Below the pieces are notes generated by a model. That model did not search any database. It saw only the letters and a program-made list of their open reading frames with translations, and was not told where the DNA came from. A DNA stretch of 64,000 bases from Pleomorphomonas diazotrophica (GTDB lineage Bacteria; Pseudomonadota; Alphaproteobacteria; Rhizobiales; Pleomorphomonadaceae), in contig NZ_PJNW01000002.1 in the NCBI RefSeq assembly GCF_002844595.1, positions 62,001 to 126,000 of the forward strand. Direction: 5' to 3'. Both the position numbers and the translations under genes were made by a program. Each line of letters opens with the position of its first letter. Positions within the stretch are counted from its first letter, which is position 1. Shown here in pieces: positions 35,543-43,423 of this stretch.

Positions 35543-36433
35543 CTAAACCGCCGCGAAGTCCTCGCGGGCGAAGCCTTGCAGATAGAGCACGGCGGTGAGA
35601 TCGCCGTGGCGGATCGACACCTCTGCCGCCTCGGCCACCTTGGGCTTGGCGTGATAGGCGACGCCGAGGCCGCTCTCGTTGATCATGTCCAAATCGTTGG
35701 CACCGTCGCCGATCGCCACTGTTTCATGATGGGCAAGGCCGCGCGCCTCCCGGAGCTCGATCAGGGTGGCGAGCTTGGCCGCCTTGCCGAGGATTGGCTC
35801 GGCGACGAAGCCTGATAGCTTGCCGTCCTCGGTGAGCAGGCAGTTGGAGCGGTCTTCATCGAAGCCGATCCTGTCGCGGATGCGGTCTGTGAACAGGGTG
35901 AAGCCGCCGGAGACCAGCGCCGTGTAGGCGCCGTGCGCCCGCATGGTGGCGATCAGCTCGCGGCCGCCCGGCGTCAGCGTGATGCGCTCGCGCAGCACGT
36001 CGTTGACGACGCTGGTGTCGAGGCCCTTCAGGAGGGCGACGCGCTCGCGCAGCGCCGGCTCGAAGGCGATCTCGCCGCGCATGGCCCGTTCGGTGATGGC
36101 GGCGACGTGCTCCTTGAGGCCGACGAAGGCGGCGAGTTCGTCGATGCATTCCTGGCCGATCATGGTGCTGTCCATGTCGGCGACCAGCAGTTTCTTGCGT
36201 CGGCCCTCGGTGGGCAGCACCGCGAAATCGACGGCGACCTCGCCGACCACCTCGGCAACCCGATGCATCGCCTCGCTGCGGGAAAGATAGTCGCCGACGG
36301 CGATATCGGCGGCGATACCCTCGGCCAGCACCCTGTGGGCGTCGCCACCCAGCCGCCGCGACACGCTGGCAATCAGGCGATCTGTCACTTGCGGATCGGC
36401 CGGAGATGAGACAAGCGTTGCGACAAGCGACAT
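35543..36433 (-). CDS. serB: Phosphoserine phosphatase
   Basis: 296 residues. HAD motifs: VADMDSTMIGQECIDEL (nucleophile Asp and general acid Asp), ALVSGGFTLF (motif II Ser) and AIGDGANDLDMI (motif IV), all typical of SerB; the N-terminal 80 residues form the small regulatory domain (SLVATLVSSPADPQVTDRLI). Last step of serine synthesis. Start ATG at 36431-36433; the divergent miaA start is only 14 bases away, so their promoters must overlap coding sequence. Confidence 0.95.
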   Translation of the reverse strand: MSLVATLVSSPADPQVTDRLIASVSRRLGGDAHRVLAEGIAADIAVGDYLSRSEAMHRVAEVVGEVAVDFAVLPTEGRRKKLLVADMDSTMIGQECIDELAAFVGLKEHVAAITERAMRGEIAFEPALRERVALLKGLDTSVVNDVLRERITLTPGGRELIATMRAHGAYTALVSGGFTLFTDRIRDRIGFDEDRSNCLLTEDGKLSGFVAEPILGKAAKLATLIELREARGLAHHETVAIGDGANDLDMINESGLGVAYHAKPKVAEAAEVSIRHGDLTAVLYLQGFAREDFAAV

Positions 36434-36447
36434 GGGAGGCTCCGGGC

Positions 36448-37383
36448 GTGACGGCGACGGGAGAAAGACGCGCGGTTCTGATAGCCGGCCCGACGGCGAG
36501 CGGCAAGTCGGCTCTGGCGCTCGCCATTGCCGAACGCTGCGGCGGCGTGGTGGTCAACGCCGATTCCATGCAGGTCTATCGCGAGCTCAGCATCCTGACG
36601 GCACGCCCCACCGTGGAGGACGAGGCGCGGGCGCCGCACCGCCTCTACGGTCATGTCGCCAGCAGCGACGGCTATACCGTTGCGCGCTACCTCGACGATC
36701 TCGAAAAGACGCTGAAGGACATCGATGGCCGGCCAGCGGTGATCGTTGGCGGCACCGGGCTCTATTTCAACGCCATGACGCAGGGCCTCTCCGACGTGCC
36801 GCCCATCGACGAACGGGTCCGCGCCTTCTGGCGCGAGCGGGCACGGACGGCGAGCCCGGCAGCCCTGCACAAGGAACTGGCGGTGGTCGACCCGGTGCTC
36901 TACGGGCGGCTGCATCCCAACGACACGCAGCGGGTGCTGAGGGCGCTGGAGGTGGCCGACAGCACGGGACGGCCGCTGTCGGAATGGCAGGAACAGCGGT
37001 CGCGGCCGCTGATCTCGGGCGGGCATGTGTCGCATGTCGTCATGGCGCCTGAGCGCGACTGGCTGCACGCCCGCATCGACGAACGATTCCGCGCCATGGC
37101 GGCAGGTGGCGGGCTTGAGGAGGCACGGGCCTTTGCCGACCTTCATCTCGACCCGGCATTGCCGGCCATGAAGGCGATCGGCGTGCCGGAAATGATCGCG
37201 GCGGCGCGGGGAGAGATGACCGTCGAGGACGCCGTCGAAGCGGCGATCACCGCGACGCGGCAATATGCCAAACGGCAGGAAACCTGGTTCCGCAACCAGA
37301 TGCCGGACTGGCCACGCCTCGATCCGGCGGCGACGCGACATTTTCTTGCTGTGGCCGACGATATCGCGCAACGAATGAAATAG
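36448..37383 (+). CDS. miaA: tRNA dimethylallyltransferase
   Basis: 311 residues from GTG 36448, which has GGGAGGC about 10 bases upstream. An in-frame ATG at 36406 would extend into the serB coding sequence and is less likely. Signatures: AVLIAGPTASGKSALALAIAE (P-loop), VVNADSMQVYRELSILTARPT, VIVGGTGLYFNAMTQGL and AITATRQYAKRQETWFRNQ. Adds the isopentenyl group to A37 of tRNAs reading UNN codons. Confidence 0.95.
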   Translation: MTATGERRAVLIAGPTASGKSALALAIAERCGGVVVNADSMQVYRELSILTARPTVEDEARAPHRLYGHVASSDGYTVARYLDDLEKTLKDIDGRPAVIVGGTGLYFNAMTQGLSDVPPIDERVRAFWRERARTASPAALHKELAVVDPVLYGRLHPNDTQRVLRALEVADSTGRPLSEWQEQRSRPLISGGHVSHVVMAPERDWLHARIDERFRAMAAGGGLEEARAFADLHLDPALPAMKAIGVPEMIAAARGEMTVEDAVEAAITATRQYAKRQETWFRNQMPDWPRLDPAATRHFLAVADDIAQRMK

Positions 37384-37460
37384 GCTCTTGACCGACCCGC
37401 CGTGTGTCGGTAGTTTGCCGGCCATTCCGGGGTGTCCCGGCGTTCGAACCAGAGGGCGGC

Positions 37461-37517
37461 ATGCGTTCCCTTCTCGTAGTACTTAGATGGCGCACCGTGT
37501 CGGAGGTCTCCTGCTGA
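37461..37517 (+). CDS. ilvBN leader peptide
   Basis: 18-codon frame preceded by AGAGGG; product MRSLLVVLRWRTVSEVSC. The run Leu-Leu-Val-Val-Leu followed by two further Val codons is what a branched-chain amino-acid attenuator needs. The stop is 33 bases before the terminator hairpin at 37550, and the leader's GCGCACCGTG can pair with CATGGTGCGC downstream (about 37489-37498 and 37533-37542), giving alternative structures set by ribosome position. Confidence 0.85.
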   Translation: MRSLLVVLRWRTVSEVSC

Positions 37518-37549
37518 GGCCTGCCGGTAAATCATGGTGCGCGGAAGTC

Positions 37550-37572
37550 GGGTCCCTAACGGGGCCTTTTTT
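37550..37572 (+). terminator. ilvBN attenuator terminator
   Basis: GGGTCCC (37550-37556), loop TAAC, GGGGCCT (37561-37567) and a run of six T. It lies 60 bases upstream of the ilvB start and downstream of the leader peptide, so it works as a transcription attenuator rather than as the end of miaA. Confidence 0.85.
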
Positions 37573-37632
37573 ATTACCCGAAAAACGCAATAGACCCCGG
37601 AACGACGGGACGAGAGCTTGAGGTAACAGGCG

Positions 37633-39399
37633 ATGACACGGCAGATGACAGGCGCGGAAATGGTCATCCAGGCGCTGATCGACCAGGGCGTCGACACCAT
37701 TTTCGGTTACCCCGGCGGCGCGGTGCTGCCGATCTTCGACGAGCTGTTCCAGCAGGAAGAGGTTCGCCACATCCTGGTCCGCCATGAGCAGGGCGCGGGA
37801 CACGCCGCCGAGGGCTATGCCCGCTCGACTGGCAAGGTCGGCGTGGCGCTCGCCACCTCCGGTCCCGGCGCCACCAACATGGTGACGGCGCTGACCGACG
37901 CGCTGCTCGATTCCATTCCCATGGTCTGCATCACCGGCCAGGTGCCGACGACGCTGATCGGCACCGACGCCTTCCAGGAGGCCGACACCGTCGGCATCAC
38001 CCGTCCCTGCACCAAGCACAACTGGCTGGTCCGCCGCATCGAGGACCTGCCGGCCATCCTGCACGAGGCCTTCCGCATCGCCACCACCGGCCGCCCCGGG
38101 CCGGTGCTGGTCGACATCCCCAAGAACATCCAGTTCCAGATGGGGACCTACGATAACTGCAAGGACAAGGCGCTGACGCAGTATCATCCGGCGGTGAAGG
38201 GTTCCGACGCCGCCATCCGCGAGGCCGTCGAGCTGATGGCCGCCGCCAAGAAGCCGATCCTCTACACCGGCGGCGGCGTCATCAACTCCGGCCCCAAGGC
38301 GGTGGCGCTGCTGCGCGACCTCGTCAAGATGACCGGCTTCCCCATCACCTCGACGTTGATGGGCCTCGGCGCCTATCCGGCCTCGGGCAAGAACTGGCTC
38401 GGCATGCTCGGCATGCACGGCACCTACGAAGCCAACCTCGCCATGCACGACTGCGACGTGATGGTCTGCATCGGCGCGCGCTTCGACGACCGCATCACCG
38501 GCCGCATCGACGCCTTCTCACCCAAGTCGAAGAAGATCCACATCGACATCGATCCGTCGTCGATCAACAAGAACGTGGTGGTCGACCTGCCGATCGTCGG
38601 CGACGTCGGATCCGTTCTGGAAGACATCATCGCCGCCTGGAACGCCCGCAAGCCGGTGCAGGACAAGGCGGCGCATGCCGCCTGGTGGAAGCAGATCGAC
38701 GGCTGGCGGGCCAAGAAGTGCCTCGCCTACCGTCCGTCGGCCGAGGCGATCATGCCGCAATACGCCATCGAGCGCCTGCATGCGCTGACGGCGGGCCGCG
38801 ACACCTATATCACCACCGAGGTGGGCCAGCATCAGATGTGGGCGGCGCAGTATTTCGGCTTCGAGGAGCCGAACCGCTTCATGACCTCCGGCGGCCTCGG
38901 CACCATGGGCTACGGACTGCCGGCGGCCATCGGCACCCAGCTCGCCCACCCCGGCGCGCTGGTCATCGACATCGCCGGCGATGCCTCGATCCAGATGAAC
39001 ATCCAGGAACTGTCGACGGCGGTGCAGCACAATGCGCCGGTCAAGGCCTTCATCCTGAACAACCAGTACATGGGCATGGTGCGCCAGTGGCAGCAGTTGC
39101 TGCATGGCAACCGGCTCAGCCATTCCTACGTCGATTCCCAGCCCGACTTCGTGCGTCTCGCCGAGGCCTATGGCGCGGTGGGCATTCGCTGCTCCAAACC
39201 TGCCGACCTCGACGACGCCATCGAGGAGATGATCCGCATCGACCGTCCGGTGCTGTTCGATTGCCACGTGGTCAGCCTTGCCAACTGCTTCCCGATGATC
39301 CCCTCGGGCAAGGCGCATAACGAGATGCTGCTCGGCACCGACGTTTCCGACGAGGAGATCGAAACGGCCATTGGCGCCGCCGGCAAGGTTCTGGTGTGA
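37633..39399 (+). CDS. ilvB: Acetolactate synthase large subunit
   Basis: 588 residues. Thiamine-diphosphate enzyme of valine, leucine and isoleucine synthesis. FGYPGGAVLPIFDEL and LVRHEQGAGHAAEGYARSTGKVGVALATSGPGATN contain the catalytic glutamate region; the FAD/central domain follows (GGGVINSGPKAVALLRDLV); the TPP motif is IAGDASIQMNIQELSTA...NNQYMGMVRQWQ. Start ATG 37633. Regulated by the upstream leader peptide and attenuator. Confidence 0.97.
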   Translation: MTRQMTGAEMVIQALIDQGVDTIFGYPGGAVLPIFDELFQQEEVRHILVRHEQGAGHAAEGYARSTGKVGVALATSGPGATNMVTALTDALLDSIPMVCITGQVPTTLIGTDAFQEADTVGITRPCTKHNWLVRRIEDLPAILHEAFRIATTGRPGPVLVDIPKNIQFQMGTYDNCKDKALTQYHPAVKGSDAAIREAVELMAAAKKPILYTGGGVINSGPKAVALLRDLVKMTGFPITSTLMGLGAYPASGKNWLGMLGMHGTYEANLAMHDCDVMVCIGARFDDRITGRIDAFSPKSKKIHIDIDPSSINKNVVVDLPIVGDVGSVLEDIIAAWNARKPVQDKAAHAAWWKQIDGWRAKKCLAYRPSAEAIMPQYAIERLHALTAGRDTYITTEVGQHQMWAAQYFGFEEPNRFMTSGGLGTMGYGLPAAIGTQLAHPGALVIDIAGDASIQMNIQELSTAVQHNAPVKAFILNNQYMGMVRQWQQLLHGNRLSHSYVDSQPDFVRLAEAYGAVGIRCSKPADLDDAIEEMIRIDRPVLFDCHVVSLANCFPMIPSGKAHNEMLLGTDVSDEEIETAIGAAGKVLV

Positions 39400-39459
39400 G
39401 GCGCGGCTGCTGACGCAGCCCCTCGCATCCCCACGCAACGCTTTATCGGAATTGACATC

Positions 39460-40017
39460 ATGATGATCGTCGCAGGTCAGTCCCAGTCCGCCTACTTCCT
39501 CGAGGAAGAGCTACCCTCCACCGAGCGCAGCCACACGCTGTCGGTGCTGGTCGACAACGAGCCCGGCGTCCTCGCCCGCGTCGTCGGCCTGTTCTCGGGC
39601 CGCGGTTACAATATCGAAAGCCTCACCGTCTCGGAGATCGAGCATTCGAGCCACATGTCGCGCATCACCATCGTGACGACGGGCCGGCCGCCGGTCATCT
39701 CGCAGATCATGCATCAGCTCGGCCGCCTCGTGCCGGTGCACAAGGTGGTCAACCTTACCTGGGCCGGCGATGCGCTGGAGCGCGAGCTGGCCTTGGTCAA
39801 GGTGTCCGGCAGAGGCGAGATCCGCGACGAGGCGCTGCGTCTCGCCCAGGCCTTCAACGCCCGCATCGTCGATGCCACGCTCGACAGCTATGTGTTCGAG
39901 ATCACCGGCGCCCCGGCCGACATCGACCGCTTCGTCGGCCTGATGAAGGACTGCGGCCTCGTCGAGCTGGCCCGCACCGGCCTCGCGGCGCTGGCGCGCG
40001 GCAAAGCCGGTATTTGA
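39460..40017 (+). CDS. ilvN: Acetolactate synthase small (regulatory) subunit
   Basis: 185 residues. N-terminal ACT domain (HTLSVLVDNEPGVLARVVGLFSGRGYNIESLTVS) that binds valine for feedback inhibition, and the C-terminal activation domain (RGEIRDEALRLAQAFNARIVDATLDSYVFEITG). The start is ATG 39460 or the next ATG 39463. Follows ilvB by 60 bases in the same attenuated unit. Length is that of the IlvH/IlvN long form. Confidence 0.95.
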   Translation: MMIVAGQSQSAYFLEEELPSTERSHTLSVLVDNEPGVLARVVGLFSGRGYNIESLTVSEIEHSSHMSRITIVTTGRPPVISQIMHQLGRLVPVHKVVNLTWAGDALERELALVKVSGRGEIRDEALRLAQAFNARIVDATLDSYVFEITGAPADIDRFVGLMKDCGLVELARTGLAALARGKAGI

Positions 40018-40027
40018 AGCGAGCGCG

Positions 40028-40684
40028 ATGGCCGGCCTTGAGCTCGACCACGTCTTCGTCTTCGTCGATGAGGCGGAGACGAAACCCAAAGGTGGTTTGG
40101 TCGAGCGGCTTTCCGCGCTCGGTCTGGAGCCGTCGTTCATGCGCCGGCACATGGGGCAGGGCACGGCCAACCTCTGCTATGCCCTAGATAACGCCTATCT
40201 CGAACTGCTCCACGTCGTCGACGAGGATGAGCTGAAAGCCTCGCCGCTCGGCCGCGCCGGCTTTGCCGAGCGAGCCAACTGGCGGAAAACCGGCGCCTCG
40301 CCTTTCGGCATTTCTTGCCGGGGTGCGCTGCCGGGCGAGAGCTGGACGTATCGCAACCCGGATTTTCCGCCCGGCGTGTCGATCGCCATTTCCGTGGAGA
40401 GCGACGATCCCGCAATGCCCTTCGTCTTCTCTTCACCGGGCAAGGCGCAGCCGTCCGAATGGACCGACGGGCGGGCAGGGCGGCAGCAGACGGCGGCCGG
40501 CTTTACGCGCCTCACCATCGAACGCCTCACGCTGCCGAGACTGCCGGCGGCGGGCGGTGCGCTTGATGCTTTCCATCGCGCCGGTCTGATCAAGGAACTG
40601 GACATCGCCGAGGGCGAGCCGGAGCTGCTGATCGGCCTGGAGCCTGACCGTCGGCTCCGCCTGCCGTCGTTTATGACTGTTTAG
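40028..40684 (+). CDS. VOC family (glyoxalase-like) protein
   Basis: 218 residues starting at ATG 40028, ten bases after ilvN and so probably co-transcribed. The opening GLELDHVFVFVDEAETKPKGGLVERLSALGLEPS and the ANLCYALDNAYLELLHVVDEDE block fit the Glyoxalase_3 branch of the vicinal-oxygen-chelate superfamily: His in LDHV and Glu in LELLHV would bind metal. Substrate unknown. Its last 14 bases overlap the convergent gene at 40671. Confidence 0.85.
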   Translation: MAGLELDHVFVFVDEAETKPKGGLVERLSALGLEPSFMRRHMGQGTANLCYALDNAYLELLHVVDEDELKASPLGRAGFAERANWRKTGASPFGISCRGALPGESWTYRNPDFPPGVSIAISVESDDPAMPFVFSSPGKAQPSEWTDGRAGRQQTAAGFTRLTIERLTLPRLPAAGGALDAFHRAGLIKELDIAEGEPELLIGLEPDRRLRLPSFMTV

Positions 40685-40973
40685 TTGATGCATTGGCGGC
40701 CTGGGAGAGGCGCCACTTGGCCGCTTCAAAGACCGATTTAGAGAACTCATTCGAGAACAGTATTACAGCTTGCTCAATAGTGTAATCTTTTAGTCCAAGC
40801 TCGATTAAACGCCTAAATCCGCTTTGAACTTCCCCACTGGCGACAAGTCTTGATATGGCTGTTACGGTCCCATAGCGTTGGCGCATGCCGATGAACGTTG
40901 TCGGATGATATCCGTGCACACTGGATATGCGGATGGTTTCATCAATAAACGAATCTAGACTACGGCTCTCCAT
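40671..40973 (-). CDS. Small hypothetical protein (100 aa), helical
   Basis: Starting at ATG 40971-40973 the product is MESRSLDSFIDETIRISSVHGYHPTT..., all-helical and without signal or membrane segment. The pattern HGY-x-PT-x-F-x-x-MR-x-x-YG...SGF-x-RL-x-ELG-x-x-x-x-(S/T)(V/I)E resembles, from memory, a domain found in small stand-alone proteins and next to nuclease domains, but I cannot assign it a function. Base composition is clearly AT-richer than the neighbours, and its 3' end overlaps the VOC gene, suggesting an inserted or horizontally acquired gene. A longer upstream frame to 41102 lacks support. Confidence 0.7.
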   Translation of the reverse strand: MESRSLDSFIDETIRISSVHGYHPTTFIGMRQRYGTVTAISRLVASGEVQSGFRRLIELGLKDYTIEQAVILFSNEFSKSVFEAAKWRLSQAANASTKQS

Positions 40974-41141
40974 CTCGATCCTCCTCCATACTTTTAAAAT
41001 TATACAGAAAGGTTGTAGGCTTTCGAAGCCCGACTTTTGAAATGTAGCTCTAGGATGAGACTGGATTCTCGACCTGAAGGTTGCTTGTGCCGCGAGGGTC
41101 ACCGGACTATCGTCGCGCGTCCCAACTTCAGGCGCCTAGCG

Positions 41142-41891
41142 ATGTCCCACACCAAGCTCTCCGTCAACGTCAACGCCATCGCCCACCTGCGCAATCGGCG
41201 CGACCTGCCGTGGCCGTCGGTCGTCGGCCTTTCCCGCATCGCGCTGGAAGCGGGGGCCGCCGGCATCACCGTGCATCCGCGCCCGGACGAGAGGCACATC
41301 CGCCGCACCGACGTGTTCGCCTTGCAGGAGATGCTGAGAACTGACTGGCCGGGCCGCGAATACAACATCGAGGGCTATCCGACCGAGGATTTCCTGAAGC
41401 TCTGCGAGGCGGCGCGCCCCGATCAGGTGACGCTGGTGCCGGACATGCCGGGGCAGAACACCTCCGACCACGGCTGGGACTGCGTCACCAACCAGGCCTT
41501 CCTGTCGGAGGTGGTGGGGCGCATCCAGGGCGAGGGCATGCGCGCCTCGATCTTCATCGATGCCGACCCCACGCAGGCGGCCGCCGCCGCGTTGACTGGC
41601 ACGCGGCGCATCGAGATCTACACCGGCCCCTATGGCCACAGTTTCGATCCCGTGGAGCAGCGGGCTAGGCTCGAGGAGGTTGCGGTGACGGCCGACGCGG
41701 CGGTCAAGCTCGGCATGGCCGTCAACGCCGGCCACGACCTGACGCTCGACAACCTGCCGCCGCTGGTGAAGAGAACGCCGCATATCGCCGAGGCGTCGAT
41801 CGGCCACGCGGTGATCGCCGATTGCCTTGTTTACGGCATGGCCGAGACGGTGCGCCGCTATCGCTGTGCGCTGGGGGATTCGGACGCGTAA
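41142..41891 (+). CDS. pdxJ: Pyridoxine 5'-phosphate synthase
   Basis: 249 residues. Family signatures: KLSVNVNAIAHLRNRR, AGAAGITVHPRPDERHIRRTDVFAL, NIEGYPTEDFL, VTLVPDMPGQNTSDHGWD (a little diverged from the usual TLVP), SIFIDADPTQ, RIEIYTGPY and VNAGHDLTLDNL. Closes the pyridine ring from amino-acetone phosphate and deoxyxylulose phosphate in vitamin B6 synthesis. Start ATG 41142; the stretch before it is AT-rich and non-coding. Confidence 0.95.
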   Translation: MSHTKLSVNVNAIAHLRNRRDLPWPSVVGLSRIALEAGAAGITVHPRPDERHIRRTDVFALQEMLRTDWPGREYNIEGYPTEDFLKLCEAARPDQVTLVPDMPGQNTSDHGWDCVTNQAFLSEVVGRIQGEGMRASIFIDADPTQAAAAALTGTRRIEIYTGPYGHSFDPVEQRARLEEVAVTADAAVKLGMAVNAGHDLTLDNLPPLVKRTPHIAEASIGHAVIADCLVYGMAETVRRYRCALGDSDA

Positions 41892-41967
41892 GGGCGCCTG
41901 ATATCTTCGTTGCACCTCAGGCAGGAGAAGGCAAGGGGCCGGTATAGGGCACCCTTGCGGAACCTGA

Positions 41968-42681
41968 TTACTCCGCAGCTGCCTTCATTTCCCCCGCCAG
42001 CGCGAAATCCGCCGCCGCCGCCGCATGGATGGCCGTGCTGTCGAAGCCCGGCAATGGCAAGGCGTTCGGGTCGAGCAGCAGGCAGATTTCCGTGCAACCG
42101 AGGATGACGGCGTCGCAGCCCTCGTCCTTGGCCTTGGCGATCAGGTCGAGGAAGGCGGCGCGCGAGGCGTCGCGGACGGTGCCGGCACAGAGTTCGTCGA
42201 AGATCACGTTGTGAACGATGGTGCGTCCCGCCTCGCCGGGCGTGGTCATGGCAAGGCCGTGCGCGGCCATCCGGCAGGCGTAGAAGCCCTGCTCCATGGT
42301 GTAGCGGGTGGCGAGCAGCAGCGGCCGGCGGATGCCGGCGGCGCTCAGCACCTTGGCGGTCTCGTCGATGATGTTGAGAAGGGGGATGTCGACGGCGGCG
42401 GCCACCTCGTCGGCAACGAGATGCATGGTGTTGGTGCAGATCAGCACGCAGTCGGCACCGGCCCGCTCCAGCCCTTGCGCCGCCTTGCCGAGGCGGGCGG
42501 CGGCAGCGTCCCAGCGACCGGCCTTCTGCAGGTCGACGATCTCCTGGAAATCGACCGAATGTAGGACGATCTCGGCCGAGTGCAGGCCGCCGAGCCGGGT
42601 TCGCACCGCCTCGTTGATCATCTTGTAATAGATCGTGGTGCTCTCGAAGCTCATGCCGCCGATGAGGCCAATGGTGCGCAT
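41968..42681 (-). CDS. Aspartate/glutamate racemase family protein
   Basis: 237 residues. The Asp/Glu racemase fold shows TIGLIGGMSFESTTIYYKMINE at the start, the first catalytic cysteine in VLICTNTMHLVAD and the second in AVILGCTEICLLL. The C-T-N-T-M-H and G-C-T-E-I patterns are those of the YgeA/RacX-type amino-acid racemases. Divergent from the Lrp-type regulator gene at 42845, which may control it. Start ATG at 42679-42681. Confidence 0.92.
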   Translation of the reverse strand: MRTIGLIGGMSFESTTIYYKMINEAVRTRLGGLHSAEIVLHSVDFQEIVDLQKAGRWDAAAARLGKAAQGLERAGADCVLICTNTMHLVADEVAAAVDIPLLNIIDETAKVLSAAGIRRPLLLATRYTMEQGFYACRMAAHGLAMTTPGEAGRTIVHNVIFDELCAGTVRDASRAAFLDLIAKAKDEGCDAVILGCTEICLLLDPNALPLPGFDSTAIHAAAAADFALAGEMKAAAE

Positions 42682-42844
42682 GACATATCCCCTTGTCGCG
42701 ATGGCCGATGATAGCCTCGGCCATGCGCAAGGCGTTTGCGAGCATCGGCGCAAGATGACCCGGTGACGCAAGAATGTGGCGCTTATCGTCGATATAGTGC
42801 AAAATGGACGCGCTAACTCAACTGCGAGAAGGAATCGCAGGCGC

Positions 42845-43309
42845 ATGCTCGACGAACGCGATCGCAAGCTCCTGGAACTGCTGCAATGCGATGCCGGCCT
42901 CTCGGTGGTCGATCTTGCCGACCGCGTGGCGCTGTCTGTCTCGGCCTGCTCGCGGCGCATCCAGCGGCTCGAAGCTGAGGGTTACATTGCCCGCCGCACG
43001 GTGGTGCTCGACCGCGGAAGGCTCGGCGTGCCGACCACCGTCTATGCGCTGATCCGCACCGCGCACCACTCGTCGGAGTGGATGGAGCGCTTCGCCGCCG
43101 TCATCGCCGACATCCCCGAGGTGGTGGAGGCGCACCGCCTCACCGGCAATGTCGACTACATCCTGAAACTCGCCCTGCCGCGCGTCGAGCACTACGACGT
43201 CATCTACAAGAAGATCATCCGCAAGGTGGAACTGTTCGACGTTTCGGCGTCCATTTCCATGGAAACGCTGAAGGATGGGGCGCCGCTGCCTGTCGATTAT
43301 GCATCATAG
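42845..43309 (+). CDS. Lrp/AsnC family transcriptional regulator
   Basis: 154 residues from ATG 42845. Winged-helix domain LDERDRKLLELLQCDAGLSVVDLADRVALSVSACSRRIQRLEAEGYI and a C-terminal RAM/ACT-like domain (VVEAHRLTGNVDYILKLALPRVEHYDVIYKKIIRKVE). Lies back-to-back with the racemase gene, 163 bases apart, so an amino-acid response controlling that gene is likely. A longer in-frame start at 42776 adds a basic stretch with no homology. Confidence 0.93.
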   Translation: MLDERDRKLLELLQCDAGLSVVDLADRVALSVSACSRRIQRLEAEGYIARRTVVLDRGRLGVPTTVYALIRTAHHSSEWMERFAAVIADIPEVVEAHRLTGNVDYILKLALPRVEHYDVIYKKIIRKVELFDVSASISMETLKDGAPLPVDYAS

Positions 43310-43423
43310 CGCTGTTCACAAGGACAAAACGGCTATTTCTTGCGCATCGGGAAACATCTAGAGGGTTTCTTAACCGCAGTCATGCAAACAAAACCATATA
43401 TCGGGCGTATGTGGGAGGAATGC

